A stretch of DNA of 44,762 bases from Wenzhouxiangellaceae bacterium (GTDB lineage: Bacteria > Pseudomonadota > Gammaproteobacteria > Xanthomonadales > Wenzhouxiangellaceae): positions 63,053 through 107,814 of the forward strand of contig JAGXKW010000002.1 in NCBI GenBank assembly GCA_018334995.1, read 5' to 3'. This document shows, piece by piece, positions 1 to 9,811 of this stretch. Positions within the stretch are counted from its first letter, which is position 1. Every line of letters begins with the position of its first letter. The translations under genes and the position numbers were made by a program. The notes beneath the pieces are model-generated. The model did no database searches, was not told the origin of the DNA, and was given only the letters and a program-made list of their open reading frames with translations.

Positions 1-56
1 CTCCATCGATTGACGATGGAGCCATTGCAGCATTCTGCGTTCTCAGAACCTGAGAA
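1..56. other. two short inverted repeats downstream of pmbA
   Basis: Positions 1-8 and 14-21 form a perfect 8-bp inverted repeat (CTCCATCG / CGATGGAG, 5-nt loop). Positions 40-45 and 51-56 form a second one (TTCTCA / TGAGAA, 5-nt loop). Both lie just past the pmbA stop on the minus strand and could help end that transcript. No U-tract follows the second hairpin, and the sequence beyond the first is outside the window, so calling this a terminator is only a guess. Confidence 0.3.
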
Positions 57-86
57 TGGCCAGCCGGGAAACCGAAATACTCGAAG

Positions 87-1472
87 CTATTCTTCCTGGC
101 CGGCTACCGTCATCGCCTCGAGCAGCAGGGAAGGCACCTGGATGTTCCGGCGCGTCTCCAGGTCGCTGCCGGCAGCGGCCAGCCCGGCGAACATGTCGCG
201 CAGGTTGCCGGCAATCGTGATTTCCTCTACCGGATAGGCGATGCTGCCGTTTTCGACCCAGAATCCCGAAGCACCACGCGAATAATCGCCGGTGACGAGG
301 TTCACCCCCTGACCCATGACCTCGGTCACGACCAGGCCGCGGTCCATCTCGCCCAAGAGCTGTTCGAAGTTGCGCTGGCCGGGAGAAAAGATCAGGTTGC
401 GCACGCCGCCGGCGTTGGCAGTGGTCTGCAGCCCGAGCTTGCGTGCCGAATAACTGCCCAACACGTAGCGCTGCAGTACGCCGCGCTCGATCAAGGGCGC
501 TTTTCGGGTGGCTACGCCTTCGGCGTCGAACGAGCTCGACCGCGGCGCGCCGGGCAGGTGAGGATTCTCGACGATGTCGACCCAGTCGGGAAAGATTTTC
601 TTGCCCCGGGCTTCCAGCAGAAAACTGGAACGACGATACAGGTTGCCGCCGGACACAGCCCCGACCAGGTGCCGGATCAGGCCCAGCGCCACTTCGTTGG
701 CGAACAGCACGGGCACGCGCCCGGAAGGCGCAGTTCGAGCACCGAGCCGCCTGATGGCCCGTTCGGCGGCCTTGGATCCCGTAACCTCGGGATTGGCAAG
801 CCGATCGTAGCGGCCCTGGTCGTCCCAGTCCCAATCGCGCTGCATGCCCGAATCATCGTGTGCGACCAGCACGCAGGACTGATCGAAACGCGTGGATTTG
901 CCGCTGCCGACGAAACCGTGGCTGTTGGCGTAGACGCCGATCGCGGCATGCGCCGAGACCGAGGCGCCCTCGGAATTGTCTACGCGCGCATCGGCGTCAA
1001 GTCCGGCCTGTTCGATGGCCCGGGCGCGATCGATCAGCGTGTTCATGTCGAGTTCCAGCGGGTGCCACTGGTCGAAGTCCTCGACACGATCGGCCATCAG
1101 TTCGGCCGGCGCCAGGCCACCGGCCGGATCGGGCTGGGTGTGGCTGGCGATCGCCAATGCCTGATCCACGGCACGCCGCAGCGATTCCTCGCCGAGGTCT
1201 CCGGTGGATGCGCTGCCACTTGCGCGACCGATGTAGACGGTGACCGAAACGCCGCGATCGCGCGCGTCTTCCAGCACGTCGATTTCTCCGAGCCGAACCG
1301 TGACGTCGCGTCCGTGGCCTGAAGACACGCTCACTTCGGCCGCATCCGCGCCGCCGGCGCGGGCCCGGGCCAGCACCTGGCCGGCGGCGTCTTCCAGTTT
1401 GGCCCGCTCGCGCTCATGGTCGTGCAACAACGGCGCGCGCGTCTCGGCGGGAAAATCCAGCGCTTCGCTCAT
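87..1472 (-). CDS. pmbA: TldE/PmbA, metalloprotease-like partner of TldD
   Basis: 461 residues, the usual length for TldE/PmbA. The C-terminal half carries the family signature ([15 protein letters not shown] and an EEITIAGNL segment). It lacks the HExxH zinc motif seen in its neighbour, as expected for the non-metal subunit of the TldD/TldE heterodimer. In E. coli this cytoplasmic complex degrades unfolded or modified peptides, matures microcin B17 and acts on CcdA. The ATG overlaps the tldD stop as ATGA (1469-1472), so the two subunits are probably made by coupled translation at similar levels. Family assignment is firm; the substrate in this organism is unknown. Confidence 0.95.
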   Translation of the reverse strand: MSEALDFPAETRAPLLHDHERERAKLEDAAGQVLARARAGGADAAEVSVSSGHGRDVTVRLGEIDVLEDARDRGVSVTVYIGRASGSASTGDLGEESLRRAVDQALAIASHTQPDPAGGLAPAELMADRVEDFDQWHPLELDMNTLIDRARAIEQAGLDADARVDNSEGASVSAHAAIGVYANSHGFVGSGKSTRFDQSCVLVAHDDSGMQRDWDWDDQGRYDRLANPEVTGSKAAERAIRRLGARTAPSGRVPVLFANEVALGLIRHLVGAVSGGNLYRRSSFLLEARGKKIFPDWVDIVENPHLPGAPRSSSFDAEGVATRKAPLIERGVLQRYVLGSYSARKLGLQTTANAGGVRNLIFSPGQRNFEQLLGEMDRGLVVTEVMGQGVNLVTGDYSRGASGFWVENGSIAYPVEEITIAGNLRDMFAGLAAAGSDLETRRNIQVPSLLLEAMTVAGQEE

Positions 1473-2899
1473 TGCGTGCCTCCCACGGTCAGCCCGTCGA
1501 TTCTCAGCGTTGGCTGGCCGACGCCGACCGGCACGCCCTGGCCCTCCTTGCCACAGACCCCGACGCCGGAATCCAGCGCCAGGTCGTTGCCGACCATGGC
1601 CACGCGGGTCAGCACGTCCGGCCCGTTGCCGATCAGCGTCGCCCCCTTCAGCGCCGGACCCAGCTTGCCATTGCGGATGCGGTAGGCCTCCGACGCCACG
1701 AACACGAACTTTCCCGACGTGATGTCGACCTGGCCGCCGTTGAAATTCACTGCGTAGACGCCGTCGTCGACCGACGCGATGATGTCCTCCGGCGCGTGTT
1801 CGCCGGGCAGCATGTAGGTGTTGGTCATGCGCGGCAGCGGCAAGTGAGCAAAGGATTCGCGGCGGCCGTTGCCGGTCGGCGCGACCCCCATCGCCCGAGC
1901 GTTGAGCTTGTCCTGCATCAAGCCGGTCAGCCGGCCGTTCTCGATCAGCACGTTGCGCGCACCCGGCGTGCCCTCGTCGTCGATCGAAAGCGAGCCACGA
2001 CGGTCGGCCAGCGTGCCGTCGTCGACCACGGTGCAATGCTCGGTCGCGATCCGTTCGCCCATGCGGCCGCCGAAGGCGGAAATGCCCTTGCGATGGAAAT
2101 CGCCTTCCAGCCCATGGCCGATGGCCTCGTGCAGCAGCACCCCGGGCCAGCCGGGCCCGAGCACGACCTTCATGAAGCCGGCCGGCGCATCGACCGCCTC
2201 GAGGTTGACCAGGGCCTGGCGGACCGCCTCGTCGGCAAACTTCTGCCACGCCTCGGGCCGCATCAGGCCGGCCAGGGCGTAACGTCCACCGCCCCCGGCG
2301 TTGCCCGATTCGCGTCTGTCGCCCTGTTCGGCGATCACCCGCACGTCGAGCCGGATCAGCGGCCGGACATCGCCGGCCAGCGTCCCGTCGCTGGCGGCGA
2401 CCAGAATCGATTCGTGCTGGCACGATAGTGAAACGTTGACCTGCGTGATGCGCGGATCCAGCGAGCGCGTGTACGAATCGATGGTCCTGAGCAGGTCCAC
2501 CTTGCTGGCCGAATCCACCGCGTCGACGGGGTTGTCGCTGGCATACAGCGCCGGCGTCTCGACCCGCCGGGCGACCGGCAGCGTTCCGGACTGCCCGGCC
2601 CGCGCGATGGCGCGCGCATTGCCCGCCGCCTGCATCAGCGCGGGCATGTTGATCGCATCGGCGTAGGCGAATCCGGTACCGGTCCCCGAAATCGCGCGCA
2701 CGCCGACGCCTTGATCGATCGCGAAGCTGCCGGACTTGACGATTCCGTCTTCCAGCGACCAGCCCTCGTTCTGGCGGTGCTGAAAATACAGATCGCCCAG
2801 ATCCACCCGTCCCTCGACCAGCCGGCCGAGGGCGCGTTCGAGATCGGCACTGTTCATCCCGGCCGGGTCCAGCAGGGTGCGGGTTGCCAATTCAAGCAT
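1469..2899 (-). CDS. tldD: TldD, metalloprotease subunit of TldD/TldE
   Basis: 476 residues. The zinc-binding HEAIGH motif lies at residues 257-262, followed by the family pattern [11 protein letters not shown] conserved Gly-Cys-Gly segment near the C-terminus ([11 protein letters not shown]) supplies the further conserved cysteine region of the family. It forms the catalytic half of the TldD/TldE peptidase, which threads unfolded peptides into a closed chamber. It lies 53 bp downstream of yhdP and overlaps pmbA by ATGA. The yhdP-tldD linkage is common in Gammaproteobacteria. The ATG at 2899 was chosen because the N-terminus aligns with the usual family start. Confidence 0.96.
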   Translation of the reverse strand: MLELATRTLLDPAGMNSADLERALGRLVEGRVDLGDLYFQHRQNEGWSLEDGIVKSGSFAIDQGVGVRAISGTGTGFAYADAINMPALMQAAGNARAIARAGQSGTLPVARRVETPALYASDNPVDAVDSASKVDLLRTIDSYTRSLDPRITQVNVSLSCQHESILVAASDGTLAGDVRPLIRLDVRVIAEQGDRRESGNAGGGGRYALAGLMRPEAWQKFADEAVRQALVNLEAVDAPAGFMKVVLGPGWPGVLLHEAIGHGLEGDFHRKGISAFGGRMGERIATEHCTVVDDGTLADRRGSLSIDDEGTPGARNVLIENGRLTGLMQDKLNARAMGVAPTGNGRRESFAHLPLPRMTNTYMLPGEHAPEDIIASVDDGVYAVNFNGGQVDITSGKFVFVASEAYRIRNGKLGPALKGATLIGNGPDVLTRVAMVGNDLALDSGVGVCGKEGQGVPVGVGQPTLRIDGLTVGGTQ

Positions 2900-2952
2900 G
2901 AGTCAGGGATTCCTTTCTGGTGGATGGGATATTCGGGTCGGACCGACCCGAT

Positions 2953-5900
2953 TCAACCGTTGTCATCGCCGGCCGGCTCGACCGCGACAGGTTCCATCAC
3001 CGGATCCTGCCAGCTGCCGGTCACCGAATAACGCACTTCCGAGATGCCGCCAAGCGGCTTGGAGAATATCTGCTGCAGCGCAGCCCCGGCGGCCGCGCCG
3101 ACCGGTCCGCCGGCCAGCGCGCCGATCACGGGCAGTGCCGAACCCACGCCCGGGCGCACGATCATTGTCTGATCGTAGGTCCGTTCCTCGAGATCCGTCC
3201 GGCCGCGCATCCGGATCTCGGCGGCGGGCGCATCGATGCGCAGGTCATCGGTACTGGCAATGCCACCGGAAAGCTCGAATCGACCCGCGACGCGATCGAA
3301 CGCAAGACCCTCACCGAAAACGTCCGAGAAATCCAGCCGGAGTCTGCGTGGAATCGAATTCAGGCTGATCAGCCCCAGCACGCGCCCGGCGCCCGGTCCG
3401 GCTTCCGGGATCACGCCGTCGGTCGCGACCAGCTCCAGATTGCCCTCCACGCGCTGCAGGCTGAGGTCAATCGGGCTTCCGGGCCATTTGCCGTCCATTT
3501 CGATCACCGCCTGGCCGCGTTGCAGCGCGATGTCGAAACCTGCCGCTTTCAAGGTCTGGCCAAGATTGTCGGTGGCCAGCCGCAGTCGCATCTCGCTGCG
3601 CGGCTGCGAGTCGATCCATTGCCATTGTCCGGACCCGTTGAGTTCGAGGCCCTTGCGCGCAGTGGAGACCTGTTCGATCTGCAGGCCACGCGAATCTCGA
3701 TGCGAATTCAGTCGGAACTCACCGAGATCGAGATCACCCCATTGGAACTGCCTGATCAGGACGTCGAGCGCGGGAAGCCGGCGTGGATCCAGGCTGGACG
3801 GAAGGCCGGGCGCGGCGGACGCGTCACGGCCGGATGCTGGCCAAAAGATATGCTGCATGTCGACCACCAGTGAAGGATCGGCCTCGCCGGAGGCCGGAAA
3901 ACGTATACTGCCGCGGCCGCGCTCGCCGGCAACATTCAGGCGCCAGTAGTCGTCCTCCCGATTCAGCGCCAAAACCATTTCGCCCAGCGAGTCCCGTTGC
4001 ACGCGCAGGTCATCGACGGTGACATCCAGCCAGCCCGAGATATTCGACTCGCTCGTATCCGGCTTGAGTCCGCGCTCGGTAGCCGCGGCCAGCAAGCTCA
4101 GCCACTGATCGATCTCCAGGGCCGAAAGCTTGCCCTCGACAATGAAGTTTTCGGCCACCGGCAGATCGACTTCCGTACCGCCCAGCCCGAGCCCCAGCTG
4201 CCAGTAATCCGATGTCACCATCCAGCGACCGGCAAAGCGGTCTGCGACCCGGAACCGGGCCGGCCGCAGGTCTTCCCCTAGCGGCAATACCAGTTCGAAA
4301 GGCCAGGCATCTGCGACCGGCTTTTGCATCGGCATGGGAAGATCCAGTGCTATCCCTTCGAGACTGGATGCGATCCGCATCTGCAAACCGTTCCGGGCAC
4401 CGGCCCCGCTTCCGGTCAACTCCATATCGAAATCCGCGCTGCCGCCGATAAGCGGCAGCACGTCCTGCAGGCTCGATTTCCAGCCGGCCGGCAACAACCC
4501 CTTCAGCGGAAGGCGGCCACGCAGGCCGAGGCTGAACTCGGGCTGGAACCAGCTATCCAGCGACAACGCCACAGGCTCATCCAGCATTCGTGCCGACAGC
4601 GTGGCCGGACCCATGCGCTCGCGCGTGAACGGAAGCTGGCCGGAGATGTTCGCCAGCGAAATTCCAGGCTCACGCACCGTCATGTCGGTATCGTCGAAAC
4701 GAATGGCACCCGCCAGCCGCCAGTCGTCGCGATGCTTTACCGGCAGCCATACGCTCGCCTCGGCGGTCGCCGGCCCGCTCCATTTAAGAGTCTGCAACGC
4801 CCTGTCGGCATCCCCCAGGGGCAGTGCACGGGCCAGCCGCGACAGGTCGCCGGCGCCGCTTTCGATCGAGACCAGGTCCAGCTCGATTTCGGCACTGCGC
4901 GTCTCGGCAATCCGGATTTCCGGCGCCCGCAACGCGACACCGGCCACGCGTCCGGAGTCGACCACCGCGTGCATGGACTCGCCGGAAAATTCAACGGTTC
5001 CGGCGACCTGCTCGGCGACCGGCCAGCCTGGCGCGTAGGCCAGCTGCAGACCGGAAAATGAAATGCGGCTGTTGACCGCACCGTCGGGCACGTGACTCGG
5101 CCAGGTCGTCGGCCTGCCGAACAGCGTCGTGACCGCCTGCGCCGAATCCAGTTCCTGCAGCGCTTCTTCCAGCCATTTACGGGTATTCGGCCCGATCCCG
5201 CGTTGCGGCAGCCAGCGCCTGGGCGAGTCCGGTTCCAGCCGTGGAAGATCCACCACCAGATCCAGCATCGGCAACTCCTCGCCGAGCTGAACACGGCCGT
5301 CGATGATCATTTCGAGTTCGGCATGCTCCAGCGCCAGGGCCGAAATATCGATGAGGTCGGGTCGGATGCCTGCCGTTCCATGGACGCGGTCGAACTCGAT
5401 CGTTTCGGGGTACAGCGCCGGCATCTCGAGTCGGGCGGGCCCATCGGGCCTGAGCTGCAGACGGTCGCCGGCCAGGCCGAGATCCAGACGCTCGATGGAC
5501 AAGGCAAACTCGGGTCGCCCGAGGGTCAGGTCCAGGTCATCGAGCTGCCCGCGGGCGGCAAAAAGCGCGCCGGCATCGTCCACGCCGATCTCGAATCCCG
5601 ACGCGGTTCCGGCGAGCCGCTCCGGCCAGTAATCGGAGAATCCCAGCCAGGGCTGCATCAGGGCATGCAGGTAATCCAGCTCGATGTGATCGGCTACCAG
5701 CCCATGACGGCCCGCGCGCGTCCCGTAAGCCAGGCGATCGATCAGAACTTCGTCGCCTTTGTCCGCGCCGAATTCACGCGCGTTCAGTTCGACCCGCAAT
5801 TCGTCTTCACGCCATTTGCCGTCGAGCGAGAAGTGAGATGACATTCGTCCAGCGATTCCCCCTTCGGCCAGGGAATGCAGATCCACCTGGCCGTGGAACC

Positions 5901-6711
5901 GGGCGCCGTCCGACCGGCTCCATTCGGCCCACCACTGCATTTGCGCGCGAAGATCAGCGACGCCCGTTGCCGTGGTGTCGAAAGCCAGCTGCGACAGCGC
6001 AATGCTCGAGGAACGCGCGAAGCCGGAGATCGACTCGAGCCTGGAGCCCGGCATGTCCAGTATCAGGCGCGCTTCCAGCGACTCACCGACGCCGCCGGAC
6101 GGCATTGCTTTCAGGCGTACGGCGAGCCGGTCGTCGTTTCTGTCCAGACGCGCTTCGGGAACCTGCCAGTCCAGGCCCGGCACCCCGTGCGGCGCGACCC
6201 GGACGCTGGAATCCTGAAGCAGCACGTCTCCGGCCGATATCAGTTCTTCCCAGCCTTCGGCAAACCGGCCGCCGCGATCGAGGCGCCAGCTCCAGCGACC
6301 CTGCTCGTCCTGGTCCAGCACCAGGTTCAAGCCGAGAACGATCAGCTCGAAACTGTTGCGGCCCGGCTGCACCAGTTTGTAGAGCTTGAACTCCAGGCGG
6401 GCGCGATCGACATCGAGCAGTCGCTGGTCCGGGTCTCCGACTTCCAGGCCGTGCATCGTGATCCACGGCGAAAGGCGCGGCCAGCTCGCCTCGATGCGCT
6501 CGATCCGCACCGGCTGGTTCAGCGCCTGGGCAAGAAAGCGTTCGACGGCCGGACGAAACGTGTCGGCATACGGCGCGAGCAGACGCCCGACGCTGACCAG
6601 CACCGCCGAGCCGATCACGAACCAGAGCAGCAGTTTCCAGCAGTGGCGCCGGAAGCGTCTGAATCCCCGCGCCAGCGGCAGCTCACGCAACCGTCGGGTT
6701 TCGTCGTTCAA
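2953..6711 (-). CDS. yhdP: YhdP, AsmA-like envelope lipid-transport protein
   Basis: 1252 residues, the size of YhdP proteins. There is one N-terminal membrane anchor (about residues 25-47) after a basic Arg-rich cytoplasmic tail. A long periplasmic repeat region follows with the AsmA/DUF3971 character of alternating beta strands. YhdP, with TamB and YdbH, is thought to bridge inner and outer membranes and move phospholipids to the outer membrane in diderms. The start is a TTG at 6711 overlapping the rng stop (TTGA), with no better ATG nearby. Order rng-yhdP-tldD is typical of Gammaproteobacteria. Family assignment rests on overall character, length and context rather than a short catalytic motif. 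Confidence 0.9.
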   Translation of the reverse strand: MNDETRRLRELPLARGFRRFRRHCWKLLLWFVIGSAVLVSVGRLLAPYADTFRPAVERFLAQALNQPVRIERIEASWPRLSPWITMHGLEVGDPDQRLLDVDRARLEFKLYKLVQPGRNSFELIVLGLNLVLDQDEQGRWSWRLDRGGRFAEGWEELISAGDVLLQDSSVRVAPHGVPGLDWQVPEARLDRNDDRLAVRLKAMPSGGVGESLEARLILDMPGSRLESISGFARSSSIALSQLAFDTTATGVADLRAQMQWWAEWSRSDGARFHGQVDLHSLAEGGIAGRMSSHFSLDGKWREDELRVELNAREFGADKGDEVLIDRLAYGTRAGRHGLVADHIELDYLHALMQPWLGFSDYWPERLAGTASGFEIGVDDAGALFAARGQLDDLDLTLGRPEFALSIERLDLGLAGDRLQLRPDGPARLEMPALYPETIEFDRVHGTAGIRPDLIDISALALEHAELEMIIDGRVQLGEELPMLDLVVDLPRLEPDSPRRWLPQRGIGPNTRKWLEEALQELDSAQAVTTLFGRPTTWPSHVPDGAVNSRISFSGLQLAYAPGWPVAEQVAGTVEFSGESMHAVVDSGRVAGVALRAPEIRIAETRSAEIELDLVSIESGAGDLSRLARALPLGDADRALQTLKWSGPATAEASVWLPVKHRDDWRLAGAIRFDDTDMTVREPGISLANISGQLPFTRERMGPATLSARMLDEPVALSLDSWFQPEFSLGLRGRLPLKGLLPAGWKSSLQDVLPLIGGSADFDMELTGSGAGARNGLQMRIASSLEGIALDLPMPMQKPVADAWPFELVLPLGEDLRPARFRVADRFAGRWMVTSDYWQLGLGLGGTEVDLPVAENFIVEGKLSALEIDQWLSLLAAATERGLKPDTSESNISGWLDVTVDDLRVQRDSLGEMVLALNREDDYWRLNVAGERGRGSIRFPASGEADPSLVVDMQHIFWPASGRDASAAPGLPSSLDPRRLPALDVLIRQFQWGDLDLGEFRLNSHRDSRGLQIEQVSTARKGLELNGSGQWQWIDSQPRSEMRLRLATDNLGQTLKAAGFDIALQRGQAVIEMDGKWPGSPIDLSLQRVEGNLELVATDGVIPEAGPGAGRVLGLISLNSIPRRLRLDFSDVFGEGLAFDRVAGRFELSGGIASTDDLRIDAPAAEIRMRGRTDLEERTYDQTMIVRPGVGSALPVIGALAGGPVGAAAGAALQQIFSKPLGGISEVRYSVTGSWQDPVMEPVAVEPAGDDNG

Positions 6712-8201
6712 AGCAGGACCACGTCGAACTGCTCCTGGGCATACTGGTCCTCGGCCTGGAATCGGATACTGGTACCCAGCTGTTCGGTGACCTCGGCAAG
6801 CGGGCCGGTGTATTCATCCAGCATCTTCTCGACCACCCGCGGGGCGGCCAGCACCATTAGCCGGCCGGTCTCGAACTGGCGCACCGCACGCAGGATTTCA
6901 CGCAAGATCTCGGCGCAAACGGTTTCCGGCGATTTCTGCCATCCGCGCCCGCCGCAGTGCGGACATGGTTCACATAACCTGTGCTCCAGGCTTTCCGTCG
7001 TTCGCTTGCGGGTCATTTCGACCAGCCCGAGGGCCGAAATCTCGGATACCGTGGTGCGCGCCGGATCGCGTGCCAGGGCCTGGTTGAGCATTCGCATGAC
7101 CTGGCGTTTGTGCTCGTCGTCGTTCATGTCGATGAAGTCGATGATCACGATGCCGCCCAGGTTGCGCAATCGCAGCTGGCGGACCAGCGCCTGGGCCGCT
7201 TCCATGTTGGTCTTGTAGACGGTATCGGCAAAGTTTCGCGTGCCCACGTAGCCGCCGGTGTTGACGTCGATCGTCGTCATCGCCTCGGTCTGGTCGATGG
7301 TCAGGTGTCCGCCGGACTTGAGCGATACCTTGCGTCTGAGCGCACGCGAAATCTCGTCCTCGACCCCGTACAGGTCGAACAGCGGACCCGGTCCGGAATA
7401 GGACTCCAGGCGGTCCGACCATTCGCCGATGAATGTGTCGGCAAACCGGCGTGCCTGGGCGTAGGTCTCGCCATCGTCGAAACGCACCCGCTCGATGCCG
7501 CCGTGCATCAGGTCGCGCAGTGCACGCAGCGGCAGCGAAAGGTCCTCGTAGATGCAGGTCCCGGGTTCGCAGCCTGCATCCAGCTTTTCCGTCACGCCAG
7601 CCCAGAGACGTTGAAGATAATCCAGGTCGCGCCCCAGTTCCGTTGCGCCCATGCCCTCGGCGTTGGTGCGCAGGATCAGTCCGATGTCGGCCTTGCCCTG
7701 CGCTTCGAGCATCCGCTCGACCAACTCGCGCAGCCGGGCGCGCTCGATCTCGTTCTCGATTCGCAGCGACACGCCGACGTTGCTCGAGCTCGGGAGGTAG
7801 ACCAGGTAGCGCGAAGGCAGACTGAGCTGGGTGGTCAGGCGCGCGCCCTTCGAACCCATGGGATCCTTGACGACCTGTACCGGCAGGCTCTGACCCTCGC
7901 CGATCATTTCGCCGATGGGCGGAATCTGGGGCTCGCCGTGCTCGTCGACGACGTCCGACTCCAGTTCGGGCCGCGAACGGGCGATCTCGCCGGCGTGCAG
8001 GAACGCGGTCCGGGCCAGGCCAATATCGACGAAGGCCGCCTGCATGCCCGGCAGGACGCGCTCGACGCGGCCCATGTAGATATTGCCGACGTAGCTGATA
8101 TCGCCCATGCGCTCGAGGTGGAGTTCCTGCAGCAGGCCGTTTTCGACCAGCGCGACGCGGCTTTCCGACGGCGTGACGTTGACCAGCAGTTCGTTACTCA
8201 A
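6708..8201 (-). CDS. rng: Ribonuclease G
   Basis: 497 residues, slightly longer than E. coli RNase G (about 489). The N-terminal sequence ELLVNVTPSE is characteristic and leads into an S1 domain (about residues 37-125). The DNase I-like catalytic domain carries the metal-binding aspartates Asp312 (TIDVNTGG) and Asp355 (IIDFIDMND). A CPHC zinc-link sits at residues 413-416. There is no long unstructured C-terminal tail, which separates it from RNase E. It is an endoribonuclease for 16S rRNA 5' maturation and mRNA decay. The start is TTG at 8201, fixed by alignment of the conserved N-terminus, with a GGGAG-type ribosome site upstream. Confidence 0.96.
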   Translation of the reverse strand: MSNELLVNVTPSESRVALVENGLLQELHLERMGDISYVGNIYMGRVERVLPGMQAAFVDIGLARTAFLHAGEIARSRPELESDVVDEHGEPQIPPIGEMIGEGQSLPVQVVKDPMGSKGARLTTQLSLPSRYLVYLPSSSNVGVSLRIENEIERARLRELVERMLEAQGKADIGLILRTNAEGMGATELGRDLDYLQRLWAGVTEKLDAGCEPGTCIYEDLSLPLRALRDLMHGGIERVRFDDGETYAQARRFADTFIGEWSDRLESYSGPGPLFDLYGVEDEISRALRRKVSLKSGGHLTIDQTEAMTTIDVNTGGYVGTRNFADTVYKTNMEAAQALVRQLRLRNLGGIVIIDFIDMNDDEHKRQVMRMLNQALARDPARTTVSEISALGLVEMTRKRTTESLEHRLCEPCPHCGGRGWQKSPETVCAEILREILRAVRQFETGRLMVLAAPRVVEKMLDEYTGPLAEVTEQLGTSIRFQAEDQYAQEQFDVVLL

Positions 8202-8203
8202 GA

Positions 8204-8275
8204 CAGCTTCTCCCGGGCTGAAGGCCCATCATATATGCACCAGTGCAGTACGCATGTCGAGCATCGATCCGGACG
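8204..8275 (-). promoter_or_regulatory. possible internal rng promoter with a 12-bp palindrome
   Basis: The 86-bp maf-rng gap is A+T-richer than its flanks. On the minus strand it contains TCGACA (one mismatch to the -35 consensus) and, 19-21 nt later, overlapping TATATG/TATGAT hexamers. A perfect palindrome, TGCAC-CA-GTGCA (8236-8247), lies in the spacer where a repressor could sit. The spacing is longer than ideal, so this is only a plausible internal promoter for rng-yhdP-tldD-pmbA. Confidence 0.3.
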
Positions 8276-8287
8276 CTGCCGGCGCCG

Positions 8288-8896
8288 TCACAACAGGCCG
8301 GCAACGCGCAGAAGACCGGCGGTCTGGTAGAGCGGCAGGCCGACCACCCCGCTGTAACTGCCCTCGATTCGCCTGATCCAGGCCGCCGGCCGGCCCTGGA
8401 TGGCATAGGCGCCGGCCTTGTCCATGGGTTCGTTCGAGTCCACGTACGCCAGAATCCAGTCCTCGGGCAATTCGTCGAAATGGACCTCGGTGACGCTCAG
8501 CGCGGTGTCGAGGCGCCGGCCGGGACCGGCCAGCGCGACGGCCGAATACACCCGGTGCGCCCGTCCCGAAAGCACGCGCAGCATACCGATCGCCTCGTCG
8601 CGATCGCGCGGCTTGCCGAGACAATCGTCGTCGAGCACCACCACCGTGTCCGAACCGATCACCCAGCGTCGGGGTTCCTCCACGGCGATCGCGGCCGCCT
8701 TTTCTTCGGCCAGGCGCAGCGCATAGCGGTCGGGCTGTTCTCCGGCGGCCCGCCGCTCCTCGATATCGGCTGGCCGGATCTCGAATTCCCGCACCAGGAT
8801 GGCGAGCAATTCCCTGCGACGCGGAGAAGCCGAAGCCAGAACGAGCCCGGCTCCGGTCGGATGATCTTCAGCCGGGGTTTCCGTTCGCTCGACCAT
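8288..8896 (-). CDS. maf: Maf family nucleotide pyrophosphatase (YhdE type)
   Basis: 202 residues. The Maf signature SASPRRRELL starts at residue 22, the catalytic GSDTVV with Asp83 follows, and Lys95 sits in the GKP motif. The C-terminal GSYSGVVGLPLYQT matches the YhdE group of dTTP/UTP pyrophosphatases, which hydrolyse modified or excess nucleotides to monophosphates and pyrophosphate. It lies 4 bp after rlmH and before rng, the common rsfS-rlmH-maf-rng arrangement. Compared with E. coli YhdE the N-terminus is about 12 residues longer, so a start inside the first 15 codons is possible. Confidence 0.93.
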   Translation of the reverse strand: MVERTETPAEDHPTGAGLVLASASPRRRELLAILVREFEIRPADIEERRAAGEQPDRYALRLAEEKAAAIAVEEPRRWVIGSDTVVVLDDDCLGKPRDRDEAIGMLRVLSGRAHRVYSAVALAGPGRRLDTALSVTEVHFDELPEDWILAYVDSNEPMDKAGAYAIQGRPAAWIRRIEGSYSGVVGLPLYQTAGLLRVAGLL

Positions 8897-8900
8897 GCAT

Positions 8901-9359
8901 TCAGCCGCGGTGATAGGGATGACCGGAAAGAACGGTCCAGGCCCGGTAAAGCTGCTCGGCGACGATGACCCTGACCAGCATGTGCGGGAAAGTCAGCGCG
9001 CTCAGCGACCAGCGCGCTGAACACTGCGCCGCAAGCTCCGGGGAGTGGCCCGCAGCGCCGCCGATCAGCAGCGAAACGGACTCGCCCTGCATCAGCCAGT
9101 CGTCCATGCGTTGCGCCAGTTCGCGCGTCGACCACGCCGCGCCGCGCTCGTCGAGCGCGATGCGCACGCCGGAAGCCGGACAGCGCGCCAGTAGCGCATC
9201 GCCTTCGCGCCGCCGTTCATCGCCGCCGGTGGCGCGCGGCGGGACCACCTCGATCAGTTCGAGGTCGATGGCCGGCGGCATTCGCCGGGCATACTCGTGC
9301 CAGCCCCGGGCGATCCAGTCGGGCATCGACCGCCCGATTGCAATCAGTCGGATCTGCAA
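8901..9359 (-). CDS. rlmH: 23S rRNA pseudouridine-1915 N3-methyltransferase
   Basis: 152 residues, the normal RlmH size. The start MQIRLIAIGRSMPDW matches the conserved family N-terminus and places the initiation codon at a TTG (9359), with AAGGCGG upstream. The SPOUT-knot SAM loop LIGG is present, and the C-terminus ends in the diagnostic HPYHR. The usual LIGGP(E/D)G loop reads LIGGAAG here, a Pro-to-Ala change in the cofactor loop. The enzyme methylates pseudouridine 1915 in helix 69 of 23S rRNA on the assembled 70S ribosome. It lies 13 bp downstream of rsfS. Confidence 0.95.
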   Translation of the reverse strand: MQIRLIAIGRSMPDWIARGWHEYARRMPPAIDLELIEVVPPRATGGDERRREGDALLARCPASGVRIALDERGAAWSTRELAQRMDDWLMQGESVSLLIGGAAGHSPELAAQCSARWSLSALTFPHMLVRVIVAEQLYRAWTVLSGHPYHRG

Positions 9360-9372
9360 GCGCCGCCTTCGC

Positions 9373-9759
9373 CTAGCTCAACCGAGCCGGACGACTCCGG
9401 GTGGTCTCGTCCCACAGCTTTTCGAGATTGTAGAACGCCCGCGTCTGCGGCAGCATCAGGTGAACCACGACATCGGTCAGGTCCACGAGCACCCATTCGC
9501 CATCCTGCTGGCCCTCGACGCCCAGCGGCGCGGGCAGACCCTGCTCCTTGATCTTCATCGTCAGGCGGTCGGCCATGGCCTTGTTCTGCCTGCTGGACGT
9601 ACCGCTTGCAACGATCATGAAGTCGGCAAACGTGTTGCGATCGCGCAGATCGAACGACTCGATGTCCTGCGCCTTCGCGTCATCCAGAACACCGACCACC
9701 AGGTCCCGCAGATCGCATGGATCCTTCTCGCCGGCCTGTCCGGTTGTCGTGTCAGTCAT
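9373..9759 (-). CDS. rsfS: Ribosomal silencing factor RsfS
   Basis: 128 residues of the RsfS/DUF143 (Iojap) family. Visible family elements are the DRNTFADFMIVASGTS core, the GEWVLVDLTDVVVHLM strand-helix unit and the closing YNLEKLW. RsfS binds L14 (uL14) on the large subunit and blocks joining of the 30S subunit under nutrient limitation. It is followed by rlmH as in most bacteria. The nadD gene that usually precedes it is absent; 52 bp upstream lies the subtilase gene instead. Confidence 0.95.
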   Translation of the reverse strand: MTDTTTGQAGEKDPCDLRDLVVGVLDDAKAQDIESFDLRDRNTFADFMIVASGTSSRQNKAMADRLTMKIKEQGLPAPLGVEGQQDGEWVLVDLTDVVVHLMLPQTRAFYNLEKLWDETTRSRPARLS

Positions 9760-9811
9760 GGACGGCCCCCGCCATAGGCAGGCCTGCGCTTCGACTGGAA
9801 TTCATGGTCTT

